Positions 1-11,447 of a stretch of 64,000 bases of DNA are shown in pieces (within the stretch, counting starts at the first letter, position 1; each line of letters starts with the position of its first letter). This DNA is from Lepidodermella squamata (lineage: Eukaryota > Gastrotricha), in assembly GCA_047495785.1 (NCBI GenBank), contig JBLDXI010000050.1, positions 372,001 to 436,000 of the forward strand, read 5' to 3'. The notes under the pieces are model-generated. The model searched no databases and had not been told where the DNA came from. It saw only the letters and a list, made by a program, of their open reading frames with translations. Made by a program: the position numbers and the translations under genes.

Positions 1-1098
1 CTCAACATTTCCATCTTGCGACAGGTGGACCATTTATTCCGGGATGCGAAGGAAAAACCGAACGAAATATTTGGTGGCATCATTGTTGTATTTTCTGCTG
101 ACGTCTGCCAGCCGTTTCCAAATAGTTCAGGAATAGTCGCTACTGAAGAATCCATTGTCGGTCGCTCGTTTTTCAAGAGTGAATATTTTGAAAGTAGTGA
201 AAAGCTGCATTTGCGAAGCTCTATGCGCTTAGATAAGACTGCAAGTGACTATCAAAAGTATGCGAATTGGTTATTGGACTTGGGAATCGGCCGCCTGACA
301 GGTCCCCAAGTTCTTCTATACGACAATTACCATTTTGTCGACTCCACTTTTGAATTATGTACAAGCGTCTATAACAACTTTCAGCAGAACAAATCTGATC
401 CAGTCTACTTGACCAAAAGGCTTATCGTTTCCATAGGAAACTCTGCTGTTGAAGCAATGAATGAGTTGTTGGTAAATATAGCCTGTTCACCGTCGGATTA
501 CCATAAAATAGAGACAACATTCGGAGTTGACTGCGATGTTAGTGCGATTAAAATGGATTATAACGATGTACCCCAGCTCCATAGAGATCGTTTTGAAAAG
601 ACTTCTGCTCGATTTTTCGCCGATTCACCCGTCTCAGTCGCTGTAGGAAGCGTTGTCTGCATCACAGCAAATTGTGAGGCTCTAGTGAACGGGACCCGAT
701 TTTACCTAACACGAATTGTTGACCAAGAATTGTATGGAGTCCAACTGCCAGATGAGGCTAAAAAGGGGGAAATTAAGATTCCTCGGCAAACAATTTACTC
801 AGGCAAAATAAGCAACTCTGCAGGAAATGGATGTTATCGTTTATTCAAAACAAACTACGCATTACGTTTAGGTTACTGCACATCCGTGGCCCGTGCTCAA
901 GGTGTATCCGTTGAAATCCTCGGAGCATATCTACGACAAGCCCCAGGTCGTGCACATGGAGTTGTCTATGCGGCACTTTCACGAGGGATGCGTTCAGATC
1001 AGACATATGTGTGTGCTGACAAGAAAAGCGACCGTTGGATTGTGAGGGCATGCTGCTTTCAATGTGTAAAGGATTTCCATAACCAGCATGCGGAATAG
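1..1098 (+). CDS. PIF1/Helitron-type DNA helicase, C-terminal part (runs off the window start)
   Basis: The frame is open from base 1 to TAG at 1096, so the N-terminus with the Walker A motif lies outside the window. A possible 3' splice site (GCGACAG, ending at 24) precedes the codons for VDHLFRD, so an exon may start there. Visible family features are FGGIIVVFSADVCQPFP (the motif III region, normally FGGK-VVFGGDFRQ-LP), LRSSMRL (normally ENMR), VNGTRFYL (normally NGTR) and RAQGVSVE followed by YAALSRG (motifs V/VI, normally SQG and ALSR). These identify a diverged superfamily 1B 5'-3' helicase of the PIF1/Helitron group. No Helitron Rep domain can be seen because the 5' end is missing. The gene is followed 199 bases later by a co-oriented Polinton-type polymerase, which suggests a role in replication of the same element. 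An AATAAA lies at 1127. Several motif residues are unusual, for example RAQG for SQG, so activity is uncertain. Confidence 0.8.
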   Translation, partial: LNISILRQVDHLFRDAKEKPNEIFGGIIVVFSADVCQPFPNSSGIVATEESIVGRSFFKSEYFESSEKLHLRSSMRLDKTASDYQKYANWLLDLGIGRLTGPQVLLYDNYHFVDSTFELCTSVYNNFQQNKSDPVYLTKRLIVSIGNSAVEAMNELLVNIACSPSDYHKIETTFGVDCDVSAIKMDYNDVPQLHRDRFEKTSARFFADSPVSVAVGSVVCITANCEALVNGTRFYLTRIVDQELYGVQLPDEAKKGEIKIPRQTIYSGKISNSAGNGCYRLFKTNYALRLGYCTSVARAQGVSVEILGAYLRQAPGRAHGVVYAALSRGMRSDQTYVCADKKSDRWIVRACCFQCVKDFHNQHAE

Positions 1099-1297
1099 AT
1101 AAAAACAAAATTCTTCTCAAAATTGAAATAAATAAGACTATATTCTGATATTGTAAACTCCTTTCTCACATGCTTCATTCGCACTAGACTTCAATTATAC
1201 ACCTTGTTCGAAGTGCACATTTTACCTTTTACCCAATAAAAAATCACTTCCCTAATTGCAATTTATTTCAAATTTTAGTTGTTAAGAATGATAGAAA

Positions 1298-4200
1298 ATG
1301 GAAGAATTTGAAGCCAGAAACGCCTTTAATGACTTACTCGAGCAATCATGTGTGACGATCGAATATCGTAATTGTACTACAATCGATTCAAGATGGGGCC
1401 TTAGTCGCCATTCATGGGCAGTAACAGTAATGATCGACGAAGACCGAGAGGATAGACTACAAATCGGGGCAGGTAACAGTTCAACAAGTGAGACCCCATT
1501 AGAAATGGTAATTTTTAAAATTGAGAAAAGTTTGAGCGATATTTGCGAATATCTTAAGACTTATTTCGACCCTGAGAGCACAGTAAGGTTAACACTTTAC
1601 AACTCAGCTTTCGTGACACGTGGTGCACTTCGTTTGGGATATACAAAAGTACGCGAGCTTAGTCCCGATGCGATGATAGAATTGTTCGAGCATGTAATGC
1701 AAAGTCATTCAGTAGCTGAATTGAGTGAGGAGTTCAAACTGATCGTAGATTCAGTTGACTTGAAGAGACAGGAGGGGCGAGAGAGAAGATACCGCAACAA
1801 CCTCGAAGGAGGAAGTCCTCGAAAATTCGCCAAAGGATTTGAACAGTATGCACATTTTTTAAGTTCAAAGCCTGGGAAAATAGACATTTGCGGTAGCAAC
1901 AGCTTGTGCCTGCCTGAAGCTGTAATACTAGGTGTTGCCTTTCAGCAGCGGGCAGAGGACGCAGCTCCAACTCGTTACTCTCTTTTTACAAAGTCAAAAA
2001 ATAGTGCAGTATTACTGCGAGAACAAGCATTATCATTGTTGAGATCCGTAGACATTGACACATCGAAAAAATCTTACGGGATAAGTGACCTAGAAAAAAT
2101 GGTTGAATCACCCATGATTGCTCCATTCGGATTACGATTTGTTATTGTGTCTGCATTTTACCAGAAAGTAATAGCTAGCTTGCCTGAAAGACCCACAGGG
2201 CCGTCAAAAAACGTTTACTTGCTGTATGTAGAACCGCAGGCGATGCAATACGAAAACAATTCGTTCCAGCCTAGGGCGCATTACGTTCATTTGAAAAAAA
2301 TGATCCCTTTCAATCGTAACAAACAATTTTGCTGTGAATTCTGTCTACGCTTTGCTAAGGACAAGCGCCTTCACTCAAACTGCCCTTTTCGGTGTTGCAA
2401 ATGTCTCATGCATGGGGAAAACTGCAAGGAAAGAGCGAAAAGCGCGGGCTCAAAAATTTTGAAATGCAATGAGTGCGGACTATTTTTTTACGACACGGTG
2501 TGCTATTCAAGGTAAACAAATTTTTATTATCAATATTACTTATACAGCTACTCTGTTACTAGGCATAAAGCGGGTGGGCGAAAAAGCCGATGCGCAACTT
2601 TTGGAATGTGCGGTAGTTGCAAGAAGGTTCTCTACAAAAAATCGCTTGCTAACCATAAGTGTCGCCCTAAGAAGGTCAAATGCGAAGCATGTGACCGTAT
2701 TCTGATGACAAGTGCAGAAGAACACATATGCAGTATGGCTATTCCAGACCTAGAACGGATAGCCACTGGCGGGACGAAACCTTCGCGTAATCAAGACCCA
2801 ATTTATTTACTGTTTGATATTGAAATAATTCCTCGAGGTATAGATAGGCAACATCTTCCCTGTTTGACATGTTGCCTCGTTTTTTGCGATAGATGTAAGT
2901 TAGAGAAAGGTGACTTGACCAATCTTGTATTCAATGAAACCGAGTGGAATGAATTCGGAGATTCACAACACTCATGGGAAGAAGTTAAGGTTCACTTGAA
3001 CGAGGTTTTCAACTTCCCAGGGTGCGATTATTGCTCTCCAAGTCTGCAGAGTAGACTTTTGATTTTTCACAACGAAGATCCGACGCAAACCATCAATGCA
3101 GCCTCGCAATTTCTATACTGGTTGGTTTCATTCGTAAAAGAGCATGATCGAAGGAGATCGCGATTTATTTGCTTGAGCCACAATGGTAGTCGTTATGACA
3201 TGATGTTTTTATTAGGAGTTTTAGAAGACAGTAGTCTTTCCTTCGATATAATTCAACATGGGGGGCGACTTCTCAAAATTTCTATGCTCGAAGGAGCTCT
3301 AATTTTTCTGGACTCTTGTCAATTTCTAGCGACTTCATTGCGTAATATCGGCAAGGCCTTCAACATCAGACACTCTTTTATAAAAAAGACATATTACCCT
3401 TATAACGCCCATATGAATGGGGAATATGGCCTAGACTATTGTGGCCCTCAATTGGAAATGAGGTTCTATTCAGAAAGTAGACTAGTCGAAGAAAGAGAGG
3501 CACTTGCTGAATACCTGCGTAAAAAAATCTCTCATAACTTCAACGCCAGAGTTGAAATGACTCTGTATTGTACACTTGATGTACTCACACTGTACCTAGG
3601 TCTGAAAAAATTCACAGAAGCCATGAAGCAAATAGAGCCAACTATTAACCCATTTTTAGTTTCATCAACTCTTTCGTCTCTTTCCTCATTAATATTTCGT
3701 TCCAAGTATTTGACTGATGCAACAATTTTCTGTTTACCTCATGCGAGCGCAGCTAAGATAGATAAGCAATCAAAACTTGGTATTGCTTATTTGATGTGGG
3801 TGGAAGAAAAATACGGAGTCCTTATAGAAGGCGCTCATCGAAAAAATGAACGGGAACTTCAACTAAGGTCAGGGCAGAAAGTGAAGCTGGATGGGTACAT
3901 TTCTCACACCGAAATGAAACCAGCGCTACAACTAGAGGTTTTTAAACAACTTGCAAATGGCCCTGAAGCTTATTTAATTGAAATAATGGGCTGCCTGTGG
4001 CATGCGCATCCACCTTGCGTACCAAGAGACGGAATTCACCCAATTACGAAGCAAAGTTTCGCAGCAATAAACAGGAAAACTATGGAGAAAGTTAATGCCA
4101 TCCAAAACGATGGTAGATTTAGCTTGCACTTCATTTATGAGTGCGAAATTAAGAATTTACTAAAGCAAGACAAAAACATGTCTATTTTTTTCAAAGATTT

Positions 4201-5808
4201 TGAAGATACTGATAGATGTGCGGAAGTAGAGAGGTTAAAAATAAGATCAGGATATTACGGTGGGAGGACAGAGTGCTATCAAGCCCTTCCAACATGGCGC
4301 CATCCTAAGGAGGATGATTATTCACCCAAGAGACGAATCGCCTACCTCGACATAAACGGGTAAGTATGATAAAAATGAAAAAGCTAAATCTGACTGTTGA
4401 ACTTTAGCTTGTATTCTTTCACCATGGCGAAATCCAGATTCATGATTGGAGAACCGTGCCAAGCTGTTCTTGACCTGCATAACAACCATGAAGCCCTACT
4501 TGCAAAATTTAACGACACAGAAGACCCACTTTTCGGAATGATGAAGGTGAAAATCCTGCCACCCCAAAATTTAAAACTCGGAGTTCTACCATTTCACGTA
4601 AAGTCCGGCCATTTGACATTCCCATTATGCAGGACATGCGCTCAACAAGCTTATACTGGACTGTGTGAACACGATGAAAATGGAAGATCATTGCTCGGAA
4701 CGTGGACGACGATTGAAGTGAGAACAGCTGTTTCGCGAGGATATAGAATTCTTAGGATTTTCGACGCGATTCATTATAACAACTCCTCCGACAGCCTGTT
4801 CAAGAGCTTCATTAACAAGCTGACTAAACTGAAGCTTGAAAACAGCCCGTTAACAACAGGGCGAAGCGTTGACGAGCAAATAGAAGAAGTTAGACGTACA
4901 GAAGGGATCGAACTGGATAGAACAGCCCTGGAGAACCCGAGTGCTGCGATTAGAAACGTGGCTAAGCTTTTGGCGAATTCAAGCTATGGAAGACTTAGCT
5001 TGCGACCGGACAAGAAGAAAATCCGAATTTTAACAACACCAGATGAACTGGAAACAATTCTATCCGACAGAAAAATCACAATTCTGGATTTCAAAGTTGT
5101 CGGATATGGGCAAAACTCAAAATTGAGGGTAGAGTATGAGCCCGCAAATGGCTTCGAAATTAATGGTAGCTGTACCAACATCATGCTAGGAAGTTGGGTA
5201 ACCGCTTTGAGCAGGTAAGGTGTTAGATTTTAAGGTAACGTGTAAAAGGCAATTCTAATTGCAGGCTGAGACTACTGCAAGGCTTGGAAGAAGTAAATTC
5301 TCATCCTGGAGCAAGACTTCTGTACGCAGACACCGATTCTGCTATTTTTGAGTACGACGATGCTTACCCACTTAGCAGTATCGTTTCAAACATTGGAGAT
5401 AGGCTGGGTGATTGGAAAATAGAAGAGACAAACATTAGCGATTGGGTTTGTCTCGGACCGAAAAGTTATGCCTATCGTGTCGAAGCGACAGAAACATCTC
5501 CTGCAAAAACAGTAATCCACCACAAAGGTATGAAAAACCAGAATTTCGCCATATTTGAAAAGTTAGATTTTTCAGGCATATCGCATGCAAATTCGAAAAT
5601 AACTTTCGATTCAATGGTGGAGATTTTACTTGGACAACGTCAAAATGTGATGTCAAATGAACTGCAATTCCGTATTGTTGAAGCGCCAATAGCAGCGGTA
5701 AAATACGTTAATATAGACAAAATAATAAGACTAACATCTTCGAAAAGGAAGCTGTGCTATAATCTCAGTGGAATAAAAACACTTCCTTTCGGATACGTCA
5801 GTGAGTAA
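1298..5808 (+). CDS. Polinton/Maverick-type protein-primed family B DNA polymerase (four exons)
   Basis: Exons are 1298-2511, 2548-4359, 4408-5214 and 5265-5808. The introns are 36, 48 and 50 bases, all GT..AG, and the phases join to one frame of about 1,458 residues. The N-terminal ~400 residues contain a CLPEAV segment and Cys/His clusters (FCCEFC, CPFRCCKC, CNECG) as in Polinton polymerases. The 3'-5' exonuclease motifs are LFDIE (I), HNGSRYD (II) and YCTLDV (III). The polymerase motifs are YLDINGLYS (A, created exactly across intron 2), KLLANSSYG (B), YADTDS (C) and KSYAY (KxY). All catalytic aspartates are present and no stop or frameshift is seen, so this looks functional or recently active. 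It would copy DNA by protein priming in a self-synthesising transposon or a related virus-like element. AATAAA signals lie at 5829 and 5837. No integrase or capsid gene is visible nearby, so the element is incomplete or unusual. The ATG at 1298 was chosen as the first in-frame ATG. Confidence 0.88.
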
Positions 5809-5908
5809 TGTTGTGTCTATGGCTTCTAAATAAAGAAATAAATCCAGTGTTACATGTAACGCGAGAGAATTTTTTCTTATAGAACTTAAATACTAAGATT
5901 TATCTCGA

Positions 5909-6121
5909 ATGGAAGAAGAGTTTTCAAAACGGACTAGCATTACCGATTTGGAAGAAGAATATGGAGTCTGCATTATGTGTGGGGACGATCTAACAGAGAG
6001 TGAAGTCCTTCGCTCACTGGATGAATTCAACGACCTGTATTGTGATAACTGCTACAAACTGCTTATAATATCAGAAATAGAGCTTAAAATAACAGAAACG
6101 AACATCAGCAATGAGAAATAA
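5909..6121 (+). CDS. Small acidic CxxC...CxxC putative zinc-binding protein (70 aa)
   Basis: This short intact frame begins with ATG 100 bases after the polymerase stop, on the same strand. The centre reads CIMCGDD, then about 20 residues, then YCDNCYK: two CxxC pairs that could hold one zinc ion in a small knuckle. The rest is acidic (runs of E and D near the N-terminus), with an aliphatic C-terminal helix. No family is recognised. Position and orientation suggest it belongs to the helicase-polymerase block, but this is inference. A chance frame is possible at this length; the spaced Cys pairs argue against it. Confidence 0.45.
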   Translation: MEEEFSKRTSITDLEEEYGVCIMCGDDLTESEVLRSLDEFNDLYCDNCYKLLIISEIELKITETNISNEK

Positions 6122-8290
6122 AAACATACATTAGAAATGCCAAGTGGCCTCTGAGTCATCCAAGGACGTATAATTTAGGACAAGCGGCCTAGTACTTGGG
6201 TTACTAGGAGCGGTCATAGTACATGGGTTACCAGGAGGCGAAAGCATAGTACTTGCATTACCAAAAGCTCTAGGACTGGTAGCGTATTACTACTGAAATA
6301 TCTCCGATTTGAATCCATATGTATGGAATTTCAGAAGTTATTTCGAATAAATAATTAATAAATATTATTAATAAATAATATAAATATTAATAAATAGTAT
6401 TTCTGGGCTGGTATTCATTGAACATAAGCTTGATTTAATACGCTAATTTCGATTTGCGAACAATAATTAGTTAATTGTTAAATGTTGGAAAATATGCATC
6501 GACATGACGAGAAATATTGCTAACCTCACAGGCGCGATTCAAGTGAAACGTGGGAACAATTTCAAAAAAACAACGGAAAATTCGGAAATTCAAATAATTC
6601 TCAGCCGATAGAAAATGGTCTCAGCATTAATCATTAATGTTTCCGGCCATGATTTAGCAGACTTTTATAACGCGACACGTTTGATAAAAAACACGGCCCA
6701 AGATTAGATTTGCTAGGCGACTGCACTTGAAATTTGGTTTATCGTTTGCGAAAAAATTGTTGCTTGGTAAAATTATCGAAAAAATAAATAATGAACCTGC
6801 GGCCAATTTCTATAATAGTCTCATGACAAAATTCCCACAAAAAAAACATGATTTTGAAATTTTCCAGATTAGTTTTTCAAATAATCAGGAAAAGATGAGG
6901 CCGTATATCGAGGTAAACAGATTTTAGAATATTATAATATAATACGAGAATAAATTTGATAAATTGCCAGGAAACATTGGGAAAAATAGCCATTCCTAGC
7001 GTAAAATATGGCACATATTTTCACCCGACCTAAGCCTTGTGATGCAAGGTGTCCCAAATTAACGCAAGCAAAGAAAATACTCTCTACAAGAAAATAAAAG
7101 GGTTCACAAACTCTCAAGACGAAGTCAATCTCCTGGCCCGAAAATTTGTAGAGAAATTCAAAAATCATGAGAATCAAGTATATCGCACTTGTTAACGGGG
7201 TTTAAAACGTCTAAAGAAATTCTGTGTAACCGGATATAATAAAATTACAGCGAACCAGTTACCATCATTGTTTTACGAGTTTTCTCCGGTATTATTTCTT
7301 CGGTTATACTTACTGCGGATAAAGGATAGTTTTATTTAAGAAAAAAATTAGTTAAATTTTCCAACAAAAAGTTCTCAAATTAAAAAATAATTGTGCAACT
7401 TCTTGGACACACCATAGGTGTGGGTAAATGAATAAAAATATTCTACACTTTCTCCTAGTATAAAATTGGTAGCTCAATAATTCAGAAAATAATTTTCAAA
7501 AATGATAATGCTCGTTAGCAATTGACTCAATAGAATCGGGACTAATTTAGGGTTCGCCTTCTAGGAATTAATAAAATAACTAACCCGAAAATATTAAGCG
7601 CTTCTCACTTTTCTAAAAAAAAGCACCACAGCGAGGTCCAGGCATTTGTATGCCTGTGTATGTAGCTAATAATGCTTCGAATGCTCAAATAGTTATTTGA
7701 ATAGAATGTCGAAGTGGCTCATGTTGAATGAATTTCGAAAAAACGTAAAATGTTAGCTAAAAATGCTGTTAGAAAATGCTACGAAATTCGGTCAAATTGC
7801 CTTGATAAAACAAAACGGAAAAATAGAAATCTCTTCGAAAACTCGGGGCCACAGTTCTTAATTTGAGATAAAATTGCCGAAGGTAAATACAATTGCCTAA
7901 ATAATTAAATAGAGTAGCCCATAGACGTTGCCTTGTATAGCTCGATTGTCGTCGAAACCAATGAACGCATTTGAAACTGTATTAAAATTATCGACCCAGT
8001 TTTCGAGGTCAAATTTCTTTGTTGCGTTGAGGCGCGATTGTTACGCAAACAGTAAAGGCGTCGAGAAACGAAGAAATTCATCGTTCATTTTCGTTCATTT
8101 GCTTCCCAAACGCAGGTCGTTTTATGGACTTCTCAAAAGTCAAGTTATTTATCGCGAATTTTCTGTAATTCGATTATCATTGATCAAGGTTCAACCATGG
8201 CTGGCAGGTATTGCGTACTAGTTGCTACTAAATTTATTCCACTCAACTCTCAGACTCCAGCTTCGATTGATACTTATGCTTATAAAAAAA
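6122..8290. other. AT-rich non-coding stretch
   Basis: No convincing gene. The stretch holds A/T-rich low-complexity sequence, including alternating TAATAAATAATA-like DNA around 6345-6405. Short open frames here lack domains, codon character and splice continuity. No terminal repeats were found. Confidence 0.5.
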
Positions 8291-8905
8291 TCCGGGGTAA
8301 TTTGACACGCTTTTAATTTATTTTTTAATTTATTATAGTTTTTAACGAATCGATCGTATTCGTCCGAAATCGATTGAGAATCAGGTGATGCTTCGTTGCC
8401 ATTTATTGTATTAAATTGGCATTTTCTGTTTTTATTACAGCATGGTGATGACATTCAGTAACGTGAGCACGTGGCGACACTCGCCTGGGCAACCACGACA
8501 TTACGGTATTCTGTTGAAGTAAGTCGATGCCAACAAATTCTAATAAATTCGAAAGCAAGTCATTTTTTTCTTTATGAAGATTGGAATCTAACTTGCCTAC
8601 TATTTTCTCATACAATGCTTCGCGTAGCCGAGTGCAGCCAATTCAGATTGGTATGCATTGCTATTTGATCATCTCTTTTTAAATTAATTTTGAATTTAGA
8701 TTTCACTGCATCGATCGAATTCGTCCGAATGAGAAACAGGTAAAGTTTCATTGCAATGTAAAAATTTGCATGAATTTTCTTTCTATTTTTAGATCAGCGT
8801 TGTGCTGCCATGCAGTAACGTGAGCACAAGACGAAACAATCTCATGTTTTCCCTGGGCTATCACGACAGGATCATCCTAATTCAAGTAAGTCGATGCTAA
8901 CAATT
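8290..8905 (+). repeat. Tandemly duplicated exon-plus-intron unit
   Basis: Two diverged copies lie in direct order. Each has CGATCGxATTCGTCCGAA in the leading intron-like part, then a pyrimidine-rich AG acceptor, then an exon-like body containing CAGTAACGTGAGCAC and CCTGGGC..TCACGACA, then the donor GTAAGTCGATGC. The exon-like bodies are 8441-8518 and 8793-8885. Splice signals are conserved in both copies while introns have drifted, as expected for an old tandem exon duplication or alternative exons. Confidence 0.6.
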
Positions 8906-9546
8906 TATAGAAAATTCTCTATCGAAATTCTTCGATGTTTTTGGAAATATTAAAAAAATATAAGAAATTTTAGGGAAATTTTAGAGGGACTTCGAAACTT
9001 ATTTGTTGAATTGACAAATAATTTGAAATTGGCAAAATTCTAAAATTTTTCTGAATATTTTTTCGCTTTTATTTTTTTTCCATTTTTAATCATTCAAATT
9101 CAGCTTTTTTTATTTGCGAAATTTTTTTCAAAAGATTAAAATTTTTATATAATTTTCAAAACAATTATCAATTTTATCGAGAATATTTTAAGAATTCTTG
9201 TTTTAAATATTTTTCCGGTTGGTCAATTTTTTCTCAGTTTTTAATCCTTAAAATAAAAATTAAATTTGAATATGAATTAGCTCTTAACATTTTAATAAAT
9301 TTTTCTGCGATTTTTAATTAAAAAGAAATTTTTCGAGCACTTTTCGCTTGAAATTATTTGAAATTCACTCGAATTAATTCCGGCTTATTTCAGAATGGCT
9401 CGAATGGCTCAAATGGCTCGATTGGCATCCAGCAATGGAGCGATGCGAATTTGGTTTCCGAGCAGCTCAAGGCTTCGGTTTCAACAACTATTCTCGGCGA
9501 CGGCAATCAGCGGCCAGCCGGAGCAAGAACAGGCTTTGATGCCTAA
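8441..9546 (+). other. Possible multi-exon gene, product unknown
   Basis: Exon-like blocks 8441-8518, 8793-8885 and 9394-9546 each have AG before them, and the first two have GTAAGT after them. Exon 8793-8885 joins in phase to the last block, which starts with Asn-Gly-Ser repeats and ends in TAA at 9544; an AATAAA follows at 9622. The first exon copy does not join the second in an open frame, so the two may be mutually exclusive or one may be dead. No domain is recognised, and the joined product would be short. Low certainty. Confidence 0.3.
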
Positions 9547-10900
9547 CTATTGACTGTTGTTTTTATAGTCACCCTTTTATGTCAAAACTTGTGAAAAAAT
9601 GTGAAATTGTTTGATTGATGAAATAAAAATTGCTAATGTGGATTTAATGTCTTATGTCTGGTCTAAGAAATAGCTTCGAAGAGGGAAGCAGAGGAGAGCG
9701 GAAAGGAAGGAGAAGCTTTTATTAGCCTTGTTACATGAAAATGAACCTTCATTTTAGGCCAAATTAGAAGTTGATTTTGCAAATTTTCAACGGAAAAGCT
9801 GAAACCTCAACTTAGCCTAACGTGGCAGTTGCGAACATCCAGAATGGCCCAACTTCGGGGTTTCGGTAATTTTTGTTCAATTCTGTATCAGAAGTCTAAA
9901 ATAGGCTAAATTGGTAGTTCGAAAGCCCGAAATTCTTCCGAAAATTCCGAATTTCTTAGGCCTACCATGGGCAAAAATAGTTGGACGAAGATTGAAGCTA
10001 TCTGGGCGCAAGCTTTAAGTCGAGTTTTGAACCCTAATTTTAGCCTTAGTTGGCGTATGGATTTCCGACAGGGTTCCTCTTTTCATGTTTCTAGCCGAGA
10101 CCTCGCAAAGCCTGTCTCCGGATTCGCCTCTTCACGGACTTGGGCGTCATTTTCTGAGCAGTTCATCTACTCTGTCTTGCTTTATTTTTGTCTGTTTTTA
10201 TGGTTTATATTGTATTTGTTGTAGCATTTGGAAATTATTTGCGTGTTGCATTCGGAATAAAGCAAAGAAACATAATTTAGAAATAATTCATCGAAATAAA
10301 TCATCAGCTATCGCTCTTCGCTCTGAAATTGTCGAAGTAAAATGCTTTCATGCTGAAGTAAGCTGAGTTTTTTTACATCGTCTACAGATAAAATTATTAC
10401 TTTGAAGCGGTCTTCAAAAATGAGAACATGACAGCGGCAAAGCAAAACTGGCAGAAAACTCTTTCTAAATCATAGTGAATAGTTAATGCCATAATAAAAA
10501 ATCCGAAATTAGAATCCTCCAAAATATTATATTGAAAATTCCAGGCACCATTCTCGCCATAAAAGGCGTGATAATTCGAATTATTTCTCTCTGATTGATT
10601 TCTCATTTTTACAAAGCGAACGCCGTCACGTGACTGCAGCGCACATTGCGTGTTTACTGTTCACATTGTTTCCCCGCGCATGCATGCGCGCCCGTTGTTT
10701 ACACAGTGGACCAGCACATTTCAAATATTAGTGGAGGTATTAGTTTTTCTCCTGGGAGAAACCGATGTATCGGGGCCTTGGCAGTCAATGAGTTAAGGAA
10801 GCTGTTTTTTCGCGAAATACATAAATTGCAAGAAAAGTAAATTATTCCATCGGAAAGACTTATTTTGATTTATTTCATCGGAACACGCGACTATTTCATC
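9547..10900. other. Intergenic DNA without a supported gene
   Basis: No gene with recognisable domains. The repeated motif GGCCxAATTxGxAG-like text around 9750-9920 and the phrase TTGGCAGTCAATGAGTTAA near 10778 look like repeat debris. Short frames here are not supported. Confidence 0.4.
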
Positions 10901-11407
10901 AATTACCACTGTCGGCCTGCGGCCTTTGACAGTTGACGGGGAACTCCGTTACTTCGTCAAGCACGTGGGCACGTGTGACTCTGAACATGCATAACCTAAG
11001 ACCTAGGTATAACGTTTTCGTGCACATCGTTGACTTGCTGTCCAGCTTTGCGCATATAACCAAGTAGCGTGTCATCCACACGCGACGACGGCGTAATTCC
11101 CGGATGGAATCGATTCTTCATTTGAGATTCATTCGGTAACCGTCACCTACACCACTTAGCATTAGGGACCATATCTCGCAGCTTATCGCGTATTACGTTG
11201 TAACGCCCGGGCTATTTTTTGAGATGGGCTTGCAAGTCAATGTATCGTTGCTTAGGTGGGCTTCAATTCCAGCTACAAATCATGAATGTGCTAGTATTTG
11301 AACATTTACGTTTTACGTCACATTAGCTTATCAACGGTTAAAATAGCGCGAATGCGTAGCGTAATGGTTTTTACGAAAACGTAAGCGGGTCTGGTAATGT
11401 GCTATTA
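10901..11407 (+). repeat. Inverted repeat family, left copy
   Basis: This stretch is the diverged reverse complement of 15893-16283. Shared words include AATTACCACTGTCGGCC, GACGGGGAACTCC, TAACGTTTTCG and GCCCGGGCTA. Its start contains a small hairpin (GGCCTGCGGCC). The two copies bracket the LINE/mariner region. They are probably two copies of one non-autonomous element in opposite orientation rather than ends of a single element. Confidence 0.6.
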
Positions 11408-11447
11408 CCGTTAGTCATTCATGAACTATCTACTTATACAAGAATAA

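Noticed and set aside
1-6121. Helicase and polymerase as one fused gene
   Set aside because: An in-frame TAG at 1096, an AATAAA at 1127 and no usable donor before it argue for two genes.
10646-10840. TTGGCAGTCAATGAGTTAA phrase as a piggyBac-type terminus
   Set aside because: No partner end and no TTAA duplication were found.
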